Source of the DNA: Natronococcus roseus
GTDB lineage: Archaea; Halobacteriota; Halobacteria; Halobacteriales; Natrialbaceae
DNA: 64,000 nt
Direction of reading: 5' to 3'
NCBI RefSeq assembly: GCF_043677095.1
Contig: NZ_JBHLJR010000007.1
Coordinates: 182,756-246,755, forward strand
This document shows positions 63,866 to 64,000 of the stretch, piece by piece. A program made the position numbers and the translations under genes. Position 1 is the stretch's first letter. Every line of letters begins with the position of its first letter. The notes under the pieces are model-generated. The model ran no database searches. It saw only the letters and a program-made list of their open reading frames with translations, and had not been told where the DNA came from.

Positions 63866-64000
63866 CAGCTGAACGAACAGTCGTTCTGTGGGATTACTGT
63901 CCTGGGTCGTGAGCGGGTACCAGTCCTTGGGCCATGAGTCGACGAGCGATCACGACAAGTCCGTTCCCGAACCCTTCCCCAAATATCGCCTGTTCCTCCT

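Noticed and set aside
1..64000. CRISPR arrays, tRNA or rRNA genes
   Set aside because: No regularly spaced identical repeats, and no tRNA- or rRNA-like sequence, were recognised by eye on either strand.

Overview
The window is haloarchaeal (class Halobacteria, Natrialbales-like). The proteins are strongly acidic, lipoproteins carry twin-arginine signals with a lipobox, there are many small CPxCG zinc-finger proteins, and families largely restricted to haloarchaea occur (HalOD1, TRAM, DUF7130-like, an Orc1/Cdc6 initiator). An Orc1/Cdc6 gene with flanking candidate origin repeats, abundant dispersed repeats, gene fragments and nucleases suggest a megaplasmid or a plastic chromosomal island. Species cannot be fixed from the sequence alone.

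Layout. 0-10 kb: a decayed luciferase-like gene, an HhH protein, a pentapeptide-like protein, a zinc-finger/winged-helix cassette, membrane proteins, two Tat lipoproteins and a TRAM protein. 10-31 kb: a DNA-repair and defence block with a HelD-like helicase diverging from an AddB/AddA-like nuclease-helicase pair, a divergent regulator/unknown pair around a perfect operator-like palindrome, an McrB/McrC-type modification-dependent restriction pair, two more PD-(D/E)XK proteins and a HIT protein. 31-35 kb: a lamin-tail membrane protein, a small lipoprotein, a membrane protein and a K+ channel. 36-45 kb: low-GC accessory genes (an HsdR-N-like nuclease with winged-helix-like repeats, a C2H2/HNH endonuclease, an unknown zinc protein) around a 1584-residue nuclease-helicase. 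45-54 kb: a plasmid-type three-gene operon whose last gene is broken and scattered in three pieces, then CBS, CcbP and SWIM genes, an MNT/HEPN toxin-antitoxin pair and an IS630 element. 55-64 kb: a class III aminotransferase, a HAD dehalogenase, an ArsR-type regulator, Orc1/Cdc6, a second, decaying copy of the zinc-finger cassette, and small zinc-ribbon and HalOD1 proteins.

The window is shaped by repeats. Two 125-bp MITEs at 5.1 and 32.4 kb are about 96% identical and each has a perfect 8-bp target duplication. A roughly 520-bp noncoding repeat occurs twice with partial copies, a roughly 850-bp coding cassette is duplicated (3.4 and 60.8 kb), and an interrupted palindrome (TTAACCAAC, 21-25 nt, GTTGGTTAA) occurs four times. 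The most promising undescribed items are the operator-controlled divergent pair inserted between two copies of the mcrC 3' end (21.75-23.9 kb), and the PD-(D/E)XK protein with repeated winged-helix-like modules (36-37.6 kb).
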